Positions 48,346 through 60,234 of a stretch of 64,000 bases of DNA are shown in pieces; the first letter of the stretch is position 1; the number at the start of each line of letters is the position of its first letter. Origin of the DNA: Aquilaria yunnanensis (lineage: Eukaryota > Streptophyta > Magnoliopsida > Malvales > Thymelaeaceae). The notes under the pieces were generated by a model. That model searched no databases. It saw nothing but the letters and a program-made list of their open reading frames with translations, and was not told the origin of the DNA. The stretch lies in the NCBI GenBank assembly GCA_039654915.1, contig CM077596.1:4278001-4342000 (forward strand), in the 5' to 3' direction. The translations under genes were made by a program, and so were the position numbers.

Positions 48346-48919
48346 ACAAAATGTGAACTAGGAGAAATAAATTTTGTATGGTGATGTCACTGGATTAAAC
48401 GTGGGTGGTGCATGTGCAATTGTAAAGATCTTAATGGTATAAATACCTCCTTTTAGAAGCATAGTGCGAAACTTATCCACTTCCACTAGTGGCACCCTTG
48501 CACAAATATGATCATTCTACAAAACACGTGTTAATAAAACTTAGAATTTGTTGTCTGTGTATATGTTATCTTGAACAATAAATGTGAATATTATAACACT
48601 TACATGTGCACCTAAAAGTACTATATCAATACCAAGGTAGGTGCCATCAGATGATCTAATAGAATCCTAAATATGAGTAACACAGGCCTTAAATGACCAA
48701 TTAAACCTTGTCACAAGGTGATGAATAAGGTTATTTTTTTTTGCCTCATTTGCACTAATTAAATATTATGAAAGAAAAGAACACATAGTTATATGAATGT
48801 AAAGAATGAGAGCAAGAAAGAAGTCATAGCAAATCATTTGTTAGGGGAATTTTTTAGTAATAATTGGAAAAATTAAAATTAAATTAACATACCTAGTAAT
48901 GAAATGGTTCTCACTTAAT

Positions 48920-51900
48920 CTAACATCTATTTAGTTTGTTAAATACTTTATTGTGTACAATATTTTTTGCCAAAGAATTATTATTTGTACTGCTATTCCA
49001 TATCAACACCTTAAATCCATTAGGAAAAGTGACACGCAAAGTAGCAACATATAGTTGGCCATGGCTAAAAACCAATTCAGGGAGGTACAACCCAACATGA
49101 TTGAATGTTTGGCCATTACTCTTATTTACTGTCATCACAAAACATGGTTTGACAGGGAATTGCTGACGTTATAGATTAAAAGGTAATTGCGTGTTTGATA
49201 GCACTATTTCAATATATGGAGTAAAGCAATGCATCCCTACATTTTTTCTGGTCAAAACCTTTGTCTTGATAACACGTTCAGCCAATCTTATAACAATAAG
49301 TCTTGTCCCATTACACAAGCCACATGTTTGGTTGATGTTCCTCATTAGAATAATTGACACCCCAACCTTTAATGATAGTATATGGTTTGGAAGACTAAAG
49401 AACTTTAATGTGTTATGGTACTTAACCAGATATAACAAAAAGTGGGCATCAACATTTTAGATGTAAGAGATATACGATCTACACTTAGGTAAGTTGCAAG
49501 TCCCTTGACAATTGACCCATGATATTGTTACTGACAACATCAACTGTATCATTTTTTGGTGAGAGTATTGTCCTTCCCCTCAGGTATTGCCTGTCAGTTA
49601 ATCTTGTCTATAAATATGGGTATATAGATGCTATAACATCAGCTATCGGGTCACTGGTAAACTCAATTAAAAACATATCATGTATTTTCATCCATGTTGC
49701 ATCCTCATCATCTTCTCGAAGTTTTCATCAGGATAATCTTCTCTCCTTAAGCTGTAGTATCTAATCAGAAAATAGTGTAACACTATTAGATGTTGAGTTC
49801 TACAATCTCATATTTTGGTGCAATATGTAAACTCGACAATGTGACCATAACATAGAGGAATAAATCATTGTTGCAACAATATCACCCTTACTTCGATGAC
49901 TAATAACAGGTAAGATTTGTCTAAAGTCATAGCTGAGAACAACTATTTTTCCACAAAAAATTTTGGGTTCGGTATTATGGTCATGTACACACATGAGATC
50001 TCGTAATGTTTAATCAAGAACCTCAAATGCATTTCTATATGTCATTAGTGCTTCATCCTATATAATCAAGCTTGTTCAACAAAGAAGTTCAGCTAATGGG
50101 GTAAACTGCTCGACACTGCGCATTGATTTCTTGCCTAACTTGATGGGAATTTTAAAATGTGAATGTGCGATATGGCCACCAAGTAATAATAGTGTTGCAA
50201 TCTTAGACAATGCAACTGCCAATACGATCCTTCGTTTGAAATGGACACGTGCAAGAATAGTATGTCGTAGATATCTTTTACCAATTCCTCTACTGCCATA
50301 GACAAAAAAGAACCCACCTGATCTTGAACAGATTTCTCTTACAATAGATGCATACATAGTCTTTTGTCCTTCATTAAGGCCAAAAAATAATTATGCATGT
50401 TCATTTGTCAATGCAACACAATCATAATTAAGCTTTTCTACGATAAAAAAATTCTCCTTCACCACAATTGTGCTAAGATCAAAGAAGACATACTTGCAAA
50501 TTTTTTCAAAGACCATCCAAGCTTATTCATGCACTTTTCAATTTTATAAAGTGCATAATTATACATGCCTACTTCTACTAGCACCAAGTAGGGATCATTA
50601 CTTATGTATGTTGTATCATTATAATGTCATTAAAAAGAGCTTCACGGTGTTGCTCCTACAATTTGAGAGGGGTCCACAACATGGCAAATTAAGAGTAAGG
50701 TTACAAAAAGATCTCATAGCTGGCTAGCGATTGCCTATTCTGCAGCTTCTTGTAATGCCCTGTGCCATTCTCCATGATTATCGAGCAAACCTAAGGCAAG
50801 GCATGCTTTCTTGAATGTTAGATATAAAACACCACAAACCGTGTGCAAATCCTCATATGATGTTGGGCCTCGTTATACATTTAGTAACATCTAGAGATAG
50901 TGTCTCTCACCAGTAATCGGGTCTACATAGTACAACCTTCCAACACTTTTCCCCCTAATATATTTTCTCCACTCTTTTAACTGTTGATTCCAAATATACT
51001 CAATTGGGAATTCTATATGTGCAAGCTGTTGATCTTCAGAATTAGTAGAATTTCGATGCATTAATGCTTGAAATTTGGTAATACTATCTTGTTGAATCCG
51101 CACCACTTCACAAATATCATCATTGTTAGGGAATACTATATTCCGCTCATTCGGTAAAGAAAATGACAACCTTTCAACAGGTAGGTCATGTTTATGAATA
51201 TCAAAACCAAATATCCTCTAGCAATTTTCAGATGCAGAAATATATCTACGATCTAAATACTGCTTGATTTCATCAACTTGACAAGTAAAACCTTCAAGCA
51301 CAATAGTTGATCGTACTTAATGCCCTTATCCTTATTTGTCTTCTCTACATTAATGTGACAGCCATGCTTAATAACCAAATCAACATTATAGGGAATGACT
51401 AATCAATTGTGAAGCTTTATCCTATTTTTGGCAACAGTAGTAGAGAAATGCCTTTGCCTATATATTAGAAAACCATCATCACCAATTAATGTTTCAAATT
51501 AAAATGGGCATGGATATCTTTTCTTGCATCACCCATAATCATACATCGAGACCTATTGTTAGTAGATCCACATGAGCCATGCATCATATGTCGAGCGATA
51601 GTTGTGTAGCCAATAGGTTTAGTATCCTTATTAGGTAACTTACCTGAGATATATTTGGCCAACATTCCAAGGTCATTAATTTTGCCTTCCAGTGTAAAAA
51701 CAAGGGCAATATATGTATATGGGAGTCCTTGCTTTTGGTACTTTATTGTTACAATAATTGTATATATCGGACAATAGAACATCAAATTATTAAATACTTA
51801 CTACTAAATAATATACTTCCTATATATTATAGTATGTAAATCTAGATTACATCCAATTGTTCACCCAAAATGTTTGCCTTTAGTTATGTCCTGTAACAAA

Positions 51901-52862
51901 GAGTATAGCTTCATTTCGAAGACACGATCTACAATATTTGGCCAATCATCAATAGTCTATCTTAGGATAAACTCCAAACATGATGCTCTCTCATTCTACT
52001 TAGGGTTGCATGTAATTGTTATGAACAAATCTGGATGTCCAATCAAATGATATATAGCTATTGCATCTTGATAATTCTGGATCATGTTCCTTGTGCAATA
52101 GCCAATTATGTCACCTCTATTGATAGCATCTTGTAAACCACATAATAACTATGCACGCAAAATATTCTGATGACTTATAATATAGGTAAATCATTGTTCA
52201 AGAATGCAGCAATATGCATAAATGACATATTGCTGTAAAAGCCTCCCACCACGAAGTACCATTGAATGAACAAACTAACGATGCTGAAGTTGGAATGCAT
52301 AATATTCATGTATAGTAACCTTATTGCGTATAATGCCATCTATAGTATCATTACACTAAGGGATACCTTAATGAAAATCATCCGCACCATTAGGGAGCAA
52401 AATAAGAAAGTGCAAAGACATTAATTTCGGATGTAAGACATCGATCCTGCACAAACCATGAGTATGAGTAAAGGCAACAATATCTCGCTTATCACCCTCT
52501 TCCTCTTCTAGGCTAACCATTAATCCATCTATTTCTCTAGACTCTAAAAGGTTATAATGATGACCATCTCCAGATCTTGATGTCAATAGCCTCAACCTGA
52601 CACAATGGTTATTAAACTCTCAATACATATCATCTGCCATCCTGAATGTTCGTGTAAGTTGATTTTGTTCATCAAACATGTGTATAAGACCTTTAACAAT
52701 CTCATTATCCATATTACTATTATGGGAATTTTTGAAGCTTCTAATACGATTGTCTGTTTCATGCTCAATATCATGTATGTACAATTGAGCAAATCTCAGT
52801 ATATTTCCTTTACTCGGAACCAAAGTCCCAATTCAATGGTGGTTGTCACCTCTTATTTCCCT
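48920..52862 (-). pseudogene. Helitron B Rep-helicase pseudogene
   Basis: In order on minus: IGTLVPSKGNILRFAQLYI and HETDNRIRSFKNSHNSNMD (52620-52862); IDVLHPKLMSLHFLILLPNG (about 52370-52450); RGGRLLQQYVIYAYC (about 52230); HLIGHPDLFITITCNPK (about 52020) and DDWPNIVDRVFEMKL; YQKQGLPYTYIAL (about 51720), the HUH site with both His lost; GCHINVE then IKY (about 51340), where the second YxxxY tyrosine is not found; VDEIKQYLDRRYISASENC (about 51250); YIRGKSVGRLYYVDPITGER (50891-50980); FVYGSRGIGKRYLRHTIL (Walker A with GKR for GKT); LII*DEALM (motif II with an in-frame TAG); LSYDFRQILPVISHRSKGD (about 49900); LCNGTRLIVIRLAERVI (about 49300); MTVNKSNGQTFNHVGLYLPE (about 49130). Order and spacing are full length; stops and lost residues make it inactive. 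Confidence 0.9.
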
Positions 52863-53593
52863 TATATATAGATTGGATGTCTATGAAAAAGGCACTATAA
52901 CTAAGTGTTCATAATGTTATCAACAAAATAACCAAGGGAAGGGTAACATACTAAATGGTATAAGGAAAACATGTAAATGTATAATACATGTGCATGTACT
53001 TTAAACTACATTGGAAAGTAGAAGTTTATTAATAATTGACTAAAAATACCTTATACATGTGTTTACTTAATAATTTGTAGGCCACCCATTGCAAATAATA
53101 CTAAAAAATGTCCATGTTTAATATTAAATTATAAACATATTTATATTCATTCTTGCATATGTTTCAATTGTATTTATATTCATTATGACATATGTTTTAA
53201 TTTGTGGACTTGGCATTTAGACGGTACTAATAATTGGTTTAAAGAACTAATTAGGTGTTATAATAACATAGGAAAACATTAAGGAGCTATGTGTGAAAGG
53301 GAAAAAACATGTTTATGTGGAATACGTACATTAAAAATTCAAAAAGTATTAATATTTGATTTAAAATATAGTAATACATGCGAATACCTAATAATTACAA
53401 TAAGTGTTATTCATGTAAGTAGTACATGTTCATTTTAAATAATCATGCCCAATTTTAGTATTAAACATTAATTTTGTTTATATTCATTATAAGAAATGTT
53501 TTAAATTTTGGAGTTGCCATTATGATTGTAGCAATGACAGTAAGAATAAGTAATTATAGTGTTTAATTATTATATATAATTAGGCAAAAGTAA

Positions 53594-56519
53594 TGTAATG
53601 CCCGGATAACCCAAAGTGATTAGGTCCTGGGTTAAATGGATTTGGAGCATAAAATTTTTTTTTCCTTAATCGGCAATTTAGCTCAATTAAATTGAGGAGA
53701 CAATATGGCATGTGCATAATTGAGTGTTGAATATCTTAAAAATAAGCTTGGCTTAGGCCAAGAGAATTAGTAAAGAAAATGGTGGTTTTTAAAGATGAGG
53801 GACTCAATTGAACAAAGGGATTTTTAGTGGTTGGGCTCAGTTGCCCAAAATTAAAAAGTTGGAGGACTAAAGAGGGAATTAGGCCATTTTAATGACCTAG
53901 GATGCCTTGGCCAGCCATGCCCCTCCAATTCCCAATATTTTATGTCACCTCCCTCCAAATCCCATTATTTTAATCTACCTCCCACCCTTAGTCATTACCT
54001 TGGATTCTTTCTTCACCTACTTTTGACTTTTTCTACCAAACTTACCCAAAAGTCTTCCAATTAGTCTTCATTTCTTTTAATCTTGTCTCCCACTCATTTC
54101 AAACACATTATTAATTTCCTACTATTTTAATCCACCTCCCATCCTTAGTCAAGACTTTGGATTCTTTCTTCACCTACATGTCTCCTACTTTTGACTTTTT
54201 CTACCAACTTACACAAAAGTCTTCCAATTAGTCTTCCTTCCATTAAATCTTGTCTACCACTCTTCCAAGCACATTATACACTCATTTTCCTTCCCATATG
54301 GCTGGCCATCACCTTCCCACACATTAAAACATAATCAATCCACTCATTCAAAGCCATTTGCTCTCAAACTCTCTCCTTCTCTCTCTATTTTCTTCCATAC
54401 CAAGTCTCACCATTCCAAACACATTTCCAACTCTTTTCCTCATCTAAATATTCGGCGCTAGAAATAATCCTTCCTCAAATTAAAACCAAGTATTCTTGGT
54501 TGAAATCAAGCTCTAAGACCATAAAGAGCAAGAATCAGGAGAAGAATTCAAAGAAAACCAAGGAGGAAAATTTGGCCATTTCCATTTCTTAAAGGTTTTA
54601 AACTCTACTCAAGGAGCTCTTTGTGTGATTGAGTTCCTAAGTTTATTAGAAGCAAGAAATCAAGAAGAAGCTTGAAGAACATCAAGCACAAGAAATTAGC
54701 CTTACCTCTTCTGTGAGGTTTTGTAAGTGTACACCAAGTGTTCTTGGTATTTTGTGTTATTTGAGTTAATCACCAAGTGTTCTTGGTACCTTATGGTTAC
54801 TAATAAAATTCGGCCCATCTTGGTTCTTATGCTAGAAAACAATTTCTAGAATCAACAAGCAAGGAAAACGAAGGAAAATAAGCTTCTAAAGCTTTCGGTG
54901 TTGTGGGTAAGGATTCCTATATTCACTTTATTGCATGGTATAATTCCATGGCCTTTTTATGTGAGTATTCGGGCCCCTAGGTGATGGTCAAAGAACCATG
55001 TGATCCTAGGAGTGCTAAGAGGGCTTAAGTTATGTTATTGCTTCGGCAATTCTGTTTTGCTCATGAGCTAAGTTAAGTAAGCAAGCATTATGGGCTAGGA
55101 GTTAAGGCGGCCACCTTAATTCCTATGCTAACTAAGCTCTCCGAAAACATTAAGTATATGAAATTAATGAATTAAAACTCGAGGGATGCTTGCTGCCCTT
55201 CTGTGAACAAAGTGTTAAGTGGTGTGTGTTTGTGTGCTTCTTTGATTTGTTGTGCATGCTAACCCTCGATTATGATATTATTGTTATATGCATGTATTTT
55301 TTTGTTTTCTTTGTCTTTATGTTTTCTTTGCAGGAGTAAGGATTGTTTTGCCATTACATTCTTGGCATATGTTAGGCCTTGGAGGCCATAAGTTAGGCAT
55401 TGGATGCCATAGAATCCTTATTGAGTTTTATAACTCACCCGCCCTACTCCACTTTTGTAGGTAAAGGTTTGCTTGAAAGATCAAGCTAAGAGAGTCTTGA
55501 GTACTCTTTCTGTGTGCTAAGGTTGGATTTGTGTATGGTATTGCGCAAAATATTCTAAGTATTCTAAGTATATAAGTTGCTTGTAAACAAGCTAAAAAAA
55601 AATATGTGGACTTTCTGTGCAGGACTTGAAGTCTTAGAATTGTGGGAACAAGGCCTGCTAAGGTGGAAATTTGTGTTCCATGGCTTTGTGGATTTATGGA
55701 TTACTTTTAAGCATGTTTTTATTGGTCTAACTTTAGTGACCAAATTATGGACTTAGCTGAAATTTGGCCAAACTTGGCTTTGGGCTTGTATTATGGACTT
55801 GGACATTTTTGGGTATTTTTATTGCTTGGTAGACTTACCAAGGCCTATGCATGAATTTATGGGTTATGTTTTCATGAAACTTGAAGCATGTTGAAATTGG
55901 GCTTAAATAAGAACTTGGAAAATTTGAATTTATCTTTGGTTAATTTTGGGCCATATGCATGTTAAGTACTAAAGGGCCTATAAGCCTATGTCTATGTTGA
56001 AAGCATGCAATGTTTGTTTATGTATGTGTACTTAGTAAAGAACATGCAAGTAAACTTAGAAAAAGCATGAAATTGGATACTTGTGTAAAGTTTGGCTAAT
56101 AAGAAATTTAAGTGCACGTATGTGAATTAATGCATGCTTAAGCATTAGTTGCATCTAAAGGCATTAAGTGATTATGTGCACTAGTGAACACCAAAACACA
56201 TAAGCATGCAAAGCATATGTATGAAAATAAGTTTTCAAACTTGAGTTGGTGTTTTGGTTGCCATGCATATCCTTGGCTAAGCTTGGTAAAGACCATGAAA
56301 ATGAACACCTGAAATCCACATAGGTGTTAGCTTATTTCTGAGAGCCCTTTGACTTAACCTTAATTAAAGAACTTAACGAGCTAATATCAATAAGTATCCT
56401 GGGGTTTATGCCCATAAGTTTTAGAGAGTTTTAAAAGCTCTTTCTGTGTAATGAAAACTTCCGTTGCACGTTTTAAGTAATCAGACCCAAATGGGCCAGG
56501 GGCAGTTTAGGGCACGACA
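53594..56519 (+). mobile_element. Solo LTR with perfect AGTAA target duplication
   Basis: It starts TGTAATGCCCGGATAACCC and ends CAGTTTAGGGCACGACA, with AGTAA at 53589-53593 and at 56520-56524. The plus orientation is inferred from the TGTAATGCCC start and a block at about 55430 (TAACTCACCCGCCCTACTCC) seen in plus-oriented Tekay/Del-like LTRs. At 2,926 bp it is the longest of the four LTRs. It contains a roughly 157-bp tandem duplication and no gag or pol. Confidence 0.88.
53967..54290. repeat. About 157-bp tandem duplication inside the LTR
   Basis: The block starting ATTTTAAT(C)(T/C)CACCTCCCA with GGATTCTTTCTTCACCTAC and AAGTCTTCCAATTAGTCTTC occurs at about 53967 and again at about 54124. 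The copies differ by scattered substitutions and a small insertion. Confidence 0.75.
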
Positions 56520-56524
56520 AGTAA

Positions 56525-59500
56525 AGAGCTATGCACATGGAAAAAAAAATTCTAAGGCATTATGTGCACCGTCTAAGGAACAAATGTCCTTATTTGTTCT
56601 TTTATGAAGTATATAGGTACTAAAATTATTATAACATTTTTTGGGAAAAATGGTAAATTGCATACCCTTGTATATATTCCTAATTATTTTCTTTTCTGCC
56701 ATATTTTCACCGAACCCTGAGTCTTCCTCCTCTCTACCTATCCGCCAAATCAAAATAAGGCCACCAATGTATTGGTGTGGGAGGCAAAGCCGATGTCAGG
56801 AGAATTTTTTGGTTGTGTTTATGCCATAAGATTGCACTTACCGACAATCCTTAGCTGGTTGGTTTAACATTTTGGTGGCTGTACCGCCATAGACAGTGCA
56901 TTTTTTTCCCAGGTGGGTAAATAAATTACATGATTTCATTTCTCTAAACCTCATCTTTCAGCTTATGTAAGCACTTTCCTGAAATTCTTTGCAGTTATTT
57001 GTAGATCTGTTGAAAAAGTGTTGGGCTTTAGGATCCCATTTTGAATGGCAGGTATAGACTGATATGTTCCTTTTCTTTGCAACAAATCAGTCACCAAATT
57101 AACCAAAATCATCTAAATGTCATCTTCTTAATTTGGGGTAAAGACGCTATGACATGCAAGTCCCAAATTTTTTAAAATTCTAATAGAAGATCAGAGATGT
57201 TGACTTTTAATTTGTTTTCTTCTTGTAAGACTTTAAAGTAGTGAACAAACATGGCTTTAAAATATAGTAAAATTATGTAAGAAAATTGAAATAATTTTTT
57301 AAAAAAAAAAAAAAAAGCTAAGAGGAACACATTTTTTTTGGCAAAAGTAATTTACTTAGAGTGTTAACAATACTAACAATTCGATGATGATGATTAATTT
57401 GCTGAAAACATTGTTTAATTGGAAATCATATCTTAAAAATGTTAAATTTTAGTTGGAGCGCATTCACTTCAAGACTAATGGAAATAAGAAAAATTTGAGT
57501 TTTTTTTTTGGATTTTAAAGATGCTAAAAGGGTTTGCTTTTCATAGCTACTCAAATGGTCTATAGTTTTATATATCTCATGGTTGAGCAAATGTTTAAAG
57601 AAAGGTAAATCCAAATTATTTTTTCACGGTCTATTATTTCACATAAGATGGAATGACACTAATTGTTTTATTGTCCATGGATGTTCTATGTCACTGAGAT
57701 ACACTGTAGGTTTGGGAAGCTACGATTAGGAAACAAAGCATAACAATTGTCAAGGATTCTTAGATTTGCAAGTATATGCCATTTTTTTTATTTAGTTATT
57801 CAGTAGGCATAGTTTTTCCTAACGATAATATTGTGAATGATATGCATTATAAAAGCTCTCAGTGTGGTGTAAGTAAAAAGTTTTAACATTAACAAATGGT
57901 AACTAAACATTTGTAGGGGTAAATAAAACATGATAGCCTGGAATGGTGTTTGTGTGTCCAAGCATTGCAAATGGTAAAACGTAAAACATATTTTGAAGAG
58001 TGAGTATTGTGTTACATACATAACAATAATTAAATACCCATAAAACTTTTGCATTTGCTTTGAAAGTTGTAATGTCGACTTAAAATTTCAGTTAAGATAA
58101 TTTTTTCTCATATTTTGCAATGAATAAAACAATAGTGTTCAAACTACTTTGTTTGCCAATTACTAAGATTGTATTGTTGATACTTGTTTAGTTGTATATT
58201 ATTAGATTGTCGCGCAAAGGAAGGGCAACCTTTGGTGTACATCACTGTATTTCTACTACAATGATATGGTAAAGGTATCTCTAACTTACTATATATCATT
58301 TTTATGTTCTGTAGTTTTTTTATTTCTTTCTCATTACTTGTATCTATTGCCATATAAAGTGTCAACACACACATGGTATAAAGTGGGAGTTAAAATAATT
58401 TGATTAGTCTACTGAATAGACTAACCTGGTAATATTCTCAAGCAACCCTTGAATGATTTAGACCAACTTCTAAATGTAGTAGCCTATGATGGAGCTTGGA
58501 TAATGGGTAGATCAATGAGAATTAGTTAACTTATGTAACTATAACAAAGATATTATAATTATGCACATTCTTACTAAGAGTTGTTGTTCTGCAGCGCCCT
58601 ATTCACCTAATTATAAAATATACATTAGGTAGAAAAGTATCTTCTTTGATTTTATGTACAAATGTTAAAATTATATTATATTACCATCCAAATGCATGAG
58701 TGCATTGAATTACTTGAGAGTCTTCTATACCATTGGGCATCTGTTTTTTTTTTTTAAAAAGAAAATGAAAATGAAACATTTAAAAGTGTGAAGGAAGGGA
58801 AATTACCTATACATTTAGGCAAAATTTGGTAAGCTTATAACAATTATGAACATTCTTATCTTCTAATTCTGTTTGGTGAGGCCTAGATGCTTTATATTAA
58901 AATCTGCATATAGGACAAGAAGATGTAATTTGATTAGAGATAAAGACGTCAAGAATTGGAATATAAGAACCTGTATAGATGATTGTGTGGAATAACTTTC
59001 CTGTTTGCTGCTGTTGCTGCGTTTCTGAAAAAAAAAATTATTAAATTACAATGTAAGTTATAAAGTTTATAATAAAAGAAATTGAAGGTTTTAGTTCCAC
59101 ATCTGAAATCAAAACCAATCAAAAGTTAGTTACCTTAGATATGAACCGGTGAGATCTGATTTAAGAGTAAAGAAAGTCATGTATATATATAAGGAGGAGT
59201 AGTAAGGGTTTATTGTTAAGGATATGTTGGTTTTCCATAGTGAAAAAAGGAAATCGATTCAGAATTAATTCTGAACTTACCATATTCAAAATAAATAGTT
59301 AAAATAGATGTCAACGTAGGTCCTCTTACTATAAGCTAAATTGGTAGGGATCTTCATTCAATTTTTTTTTAACACAAATGTTTTGTTTCCTTATGCAACA
59401 TAAAAAATTTAAAATTTTACTTCCTTTTTTAGTTGATGAATTGCTATGTTCCATTGATTGGTGTAAATTAAGCATAATATTAATAACATATAATCATGAT

Positions 59501-60234
59501 TAAGGTGGTCATTAGTAAAAATAAAAAGGAAATTAACTAAATATGGGTGTTTTTATAGTTACAATTGATTGTTCAGCCTTACCTACCAAATACTTGGGTG
59601 ATTGCCATAAGTAATATGTTAGAACTCATGTTTATTTGTTAAAGTACTTAACAAAGATTGTATAGGTTAGTTTTATGTCAAAATCTGTAGAACTCTTACT
59701 GGACCTACAGCCTTGGTAGGGCTATAATTTGGGTGCTTTTGTTTCTGCAACAAATAAATTTATTTTTTAGTCTGGTTTTCATAATAGACCTCCTTATTAT
59801 TTCATAGCTTACTAAAAAACATTATGTTGGTTGAGTTTTTAGCAATAAATAGTATCGGGATTAGAGATGAAATTTCCTGATGTTTAATTGATGGTTACAA
59901 CTCATTCATGTTTGATAAGGTGATTAAATAATTTAATGAATGAGTTTAGTGCTCTGTAAAAACTATAGTTATGTTCATAGGCCTACAGCAAAAGTTGGCA
60001 TAGCAATTTGTTTCAATATAGTAAGGAAAAAGTATGAGCAATAATAATAGAATTAGAGATGAATGAGTGTGCTGTAAAGAGTATCCAATATATAAACGAA
60101 AACATACGAAGTCTCTAGTGAATTAAAAAAGCTTTTGGTAAAAGTAAAACTAATATCACTCAACAACATTTGGACCAAATAATCAGATCTACAGGCCATA
60201 TTCTAATAAATAACAAAAAGAAAAAGACTAATTT
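56525..60234. other. Gene-poor stretch with weak signs of a minus-strand transcription unit
   Basis: No domain is recognised. On minus, TTATATATATACATGAC (about 59174-59192) could be a TATA box. A possible exon follows at about 58977-59027, with a T-rich acceptor ending TTTTTCAG and a donor-like GGTTCTTA, giving an ACGCAGCAACAGCAGCAAAC block. An exon-like piece with donor GGTAAGTG also occurs at about 56845-56890. None can be linked into a gene with confidence. Short frames at 56529-56753, 57426-57614, 57800-58054 and 58144-58374 resemble nothing I know. Confidence 0.3.

Larger units (their letters stand above)
43551..48720 (-). pseudogene. RPA70-like (replication protein A large subunit) pseudogene interrupted by a solo LTR
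   Basis: Pieces on minus from 5': about 48604-48720, DGTYLGIDIVLLGAH; 48525-48346, CARVPLVEVDKFRTMLLKGG then IYTIKIFTIAHAPPTFNPV and SPYKIYFS (OB fold); after the LTR, from 45485, ARHGFEFVNYLDIPSR; 45028-44907, VVLWGDEVHLSI and VILIVTCTYVKVYDG; from 44800, GRYYVTSTCGTKLYANLDLL; to 44474, YKLEYVHASIATK; 44390-44236, WYHLGCRFCLQKV and GPCFYC, the C-terminal zinc ribbon; about 44123-43766, KVGVKVRDHYAASHSILLD and KYSRFTVKKAQPVDYATK; 43631-43551, ending SSLKRFHYI. Exon borders keep GT-AG and phase at the 3' exons. In-frame stops and a frameshift make it inactive. RPA70 binds single-stranded DNA, a plausible helper in rolling-circle transposition. Confidence 0.87.
43551..53593 (-). mobile_element. 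Helitron B (decayed; RPA-like gene plus Rep-helicase gene; ends not located)
   Basis: Two minus-strand gene relics, a Rep-helicase (48920-52862) and an RPA-like gene (43551-48720), lie 200 bp apart in tandem. Plant Helitrons are known to carry RPA-like genes next to Rep-helicase, so they are taken as one element. A solo LTR (45486-48345) is inserted in it, and another (53594-56519) abuts its upstream side and may also be nested in it. The coordinates given are the minimal extent; several TCTCTAAT candidates for the 5' end occur between 58.9 and 60.1 kb but none is decisive. Confidence 0.7.

Noticed and set aside
58935..60070. TCTCTAAT strings on minus (near 58947, 59878, 60058) as the Helitron B 5' end
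   Set aside because: Three equivalent candidates and no second copy to choose between them; such a short motif is expected by chance.
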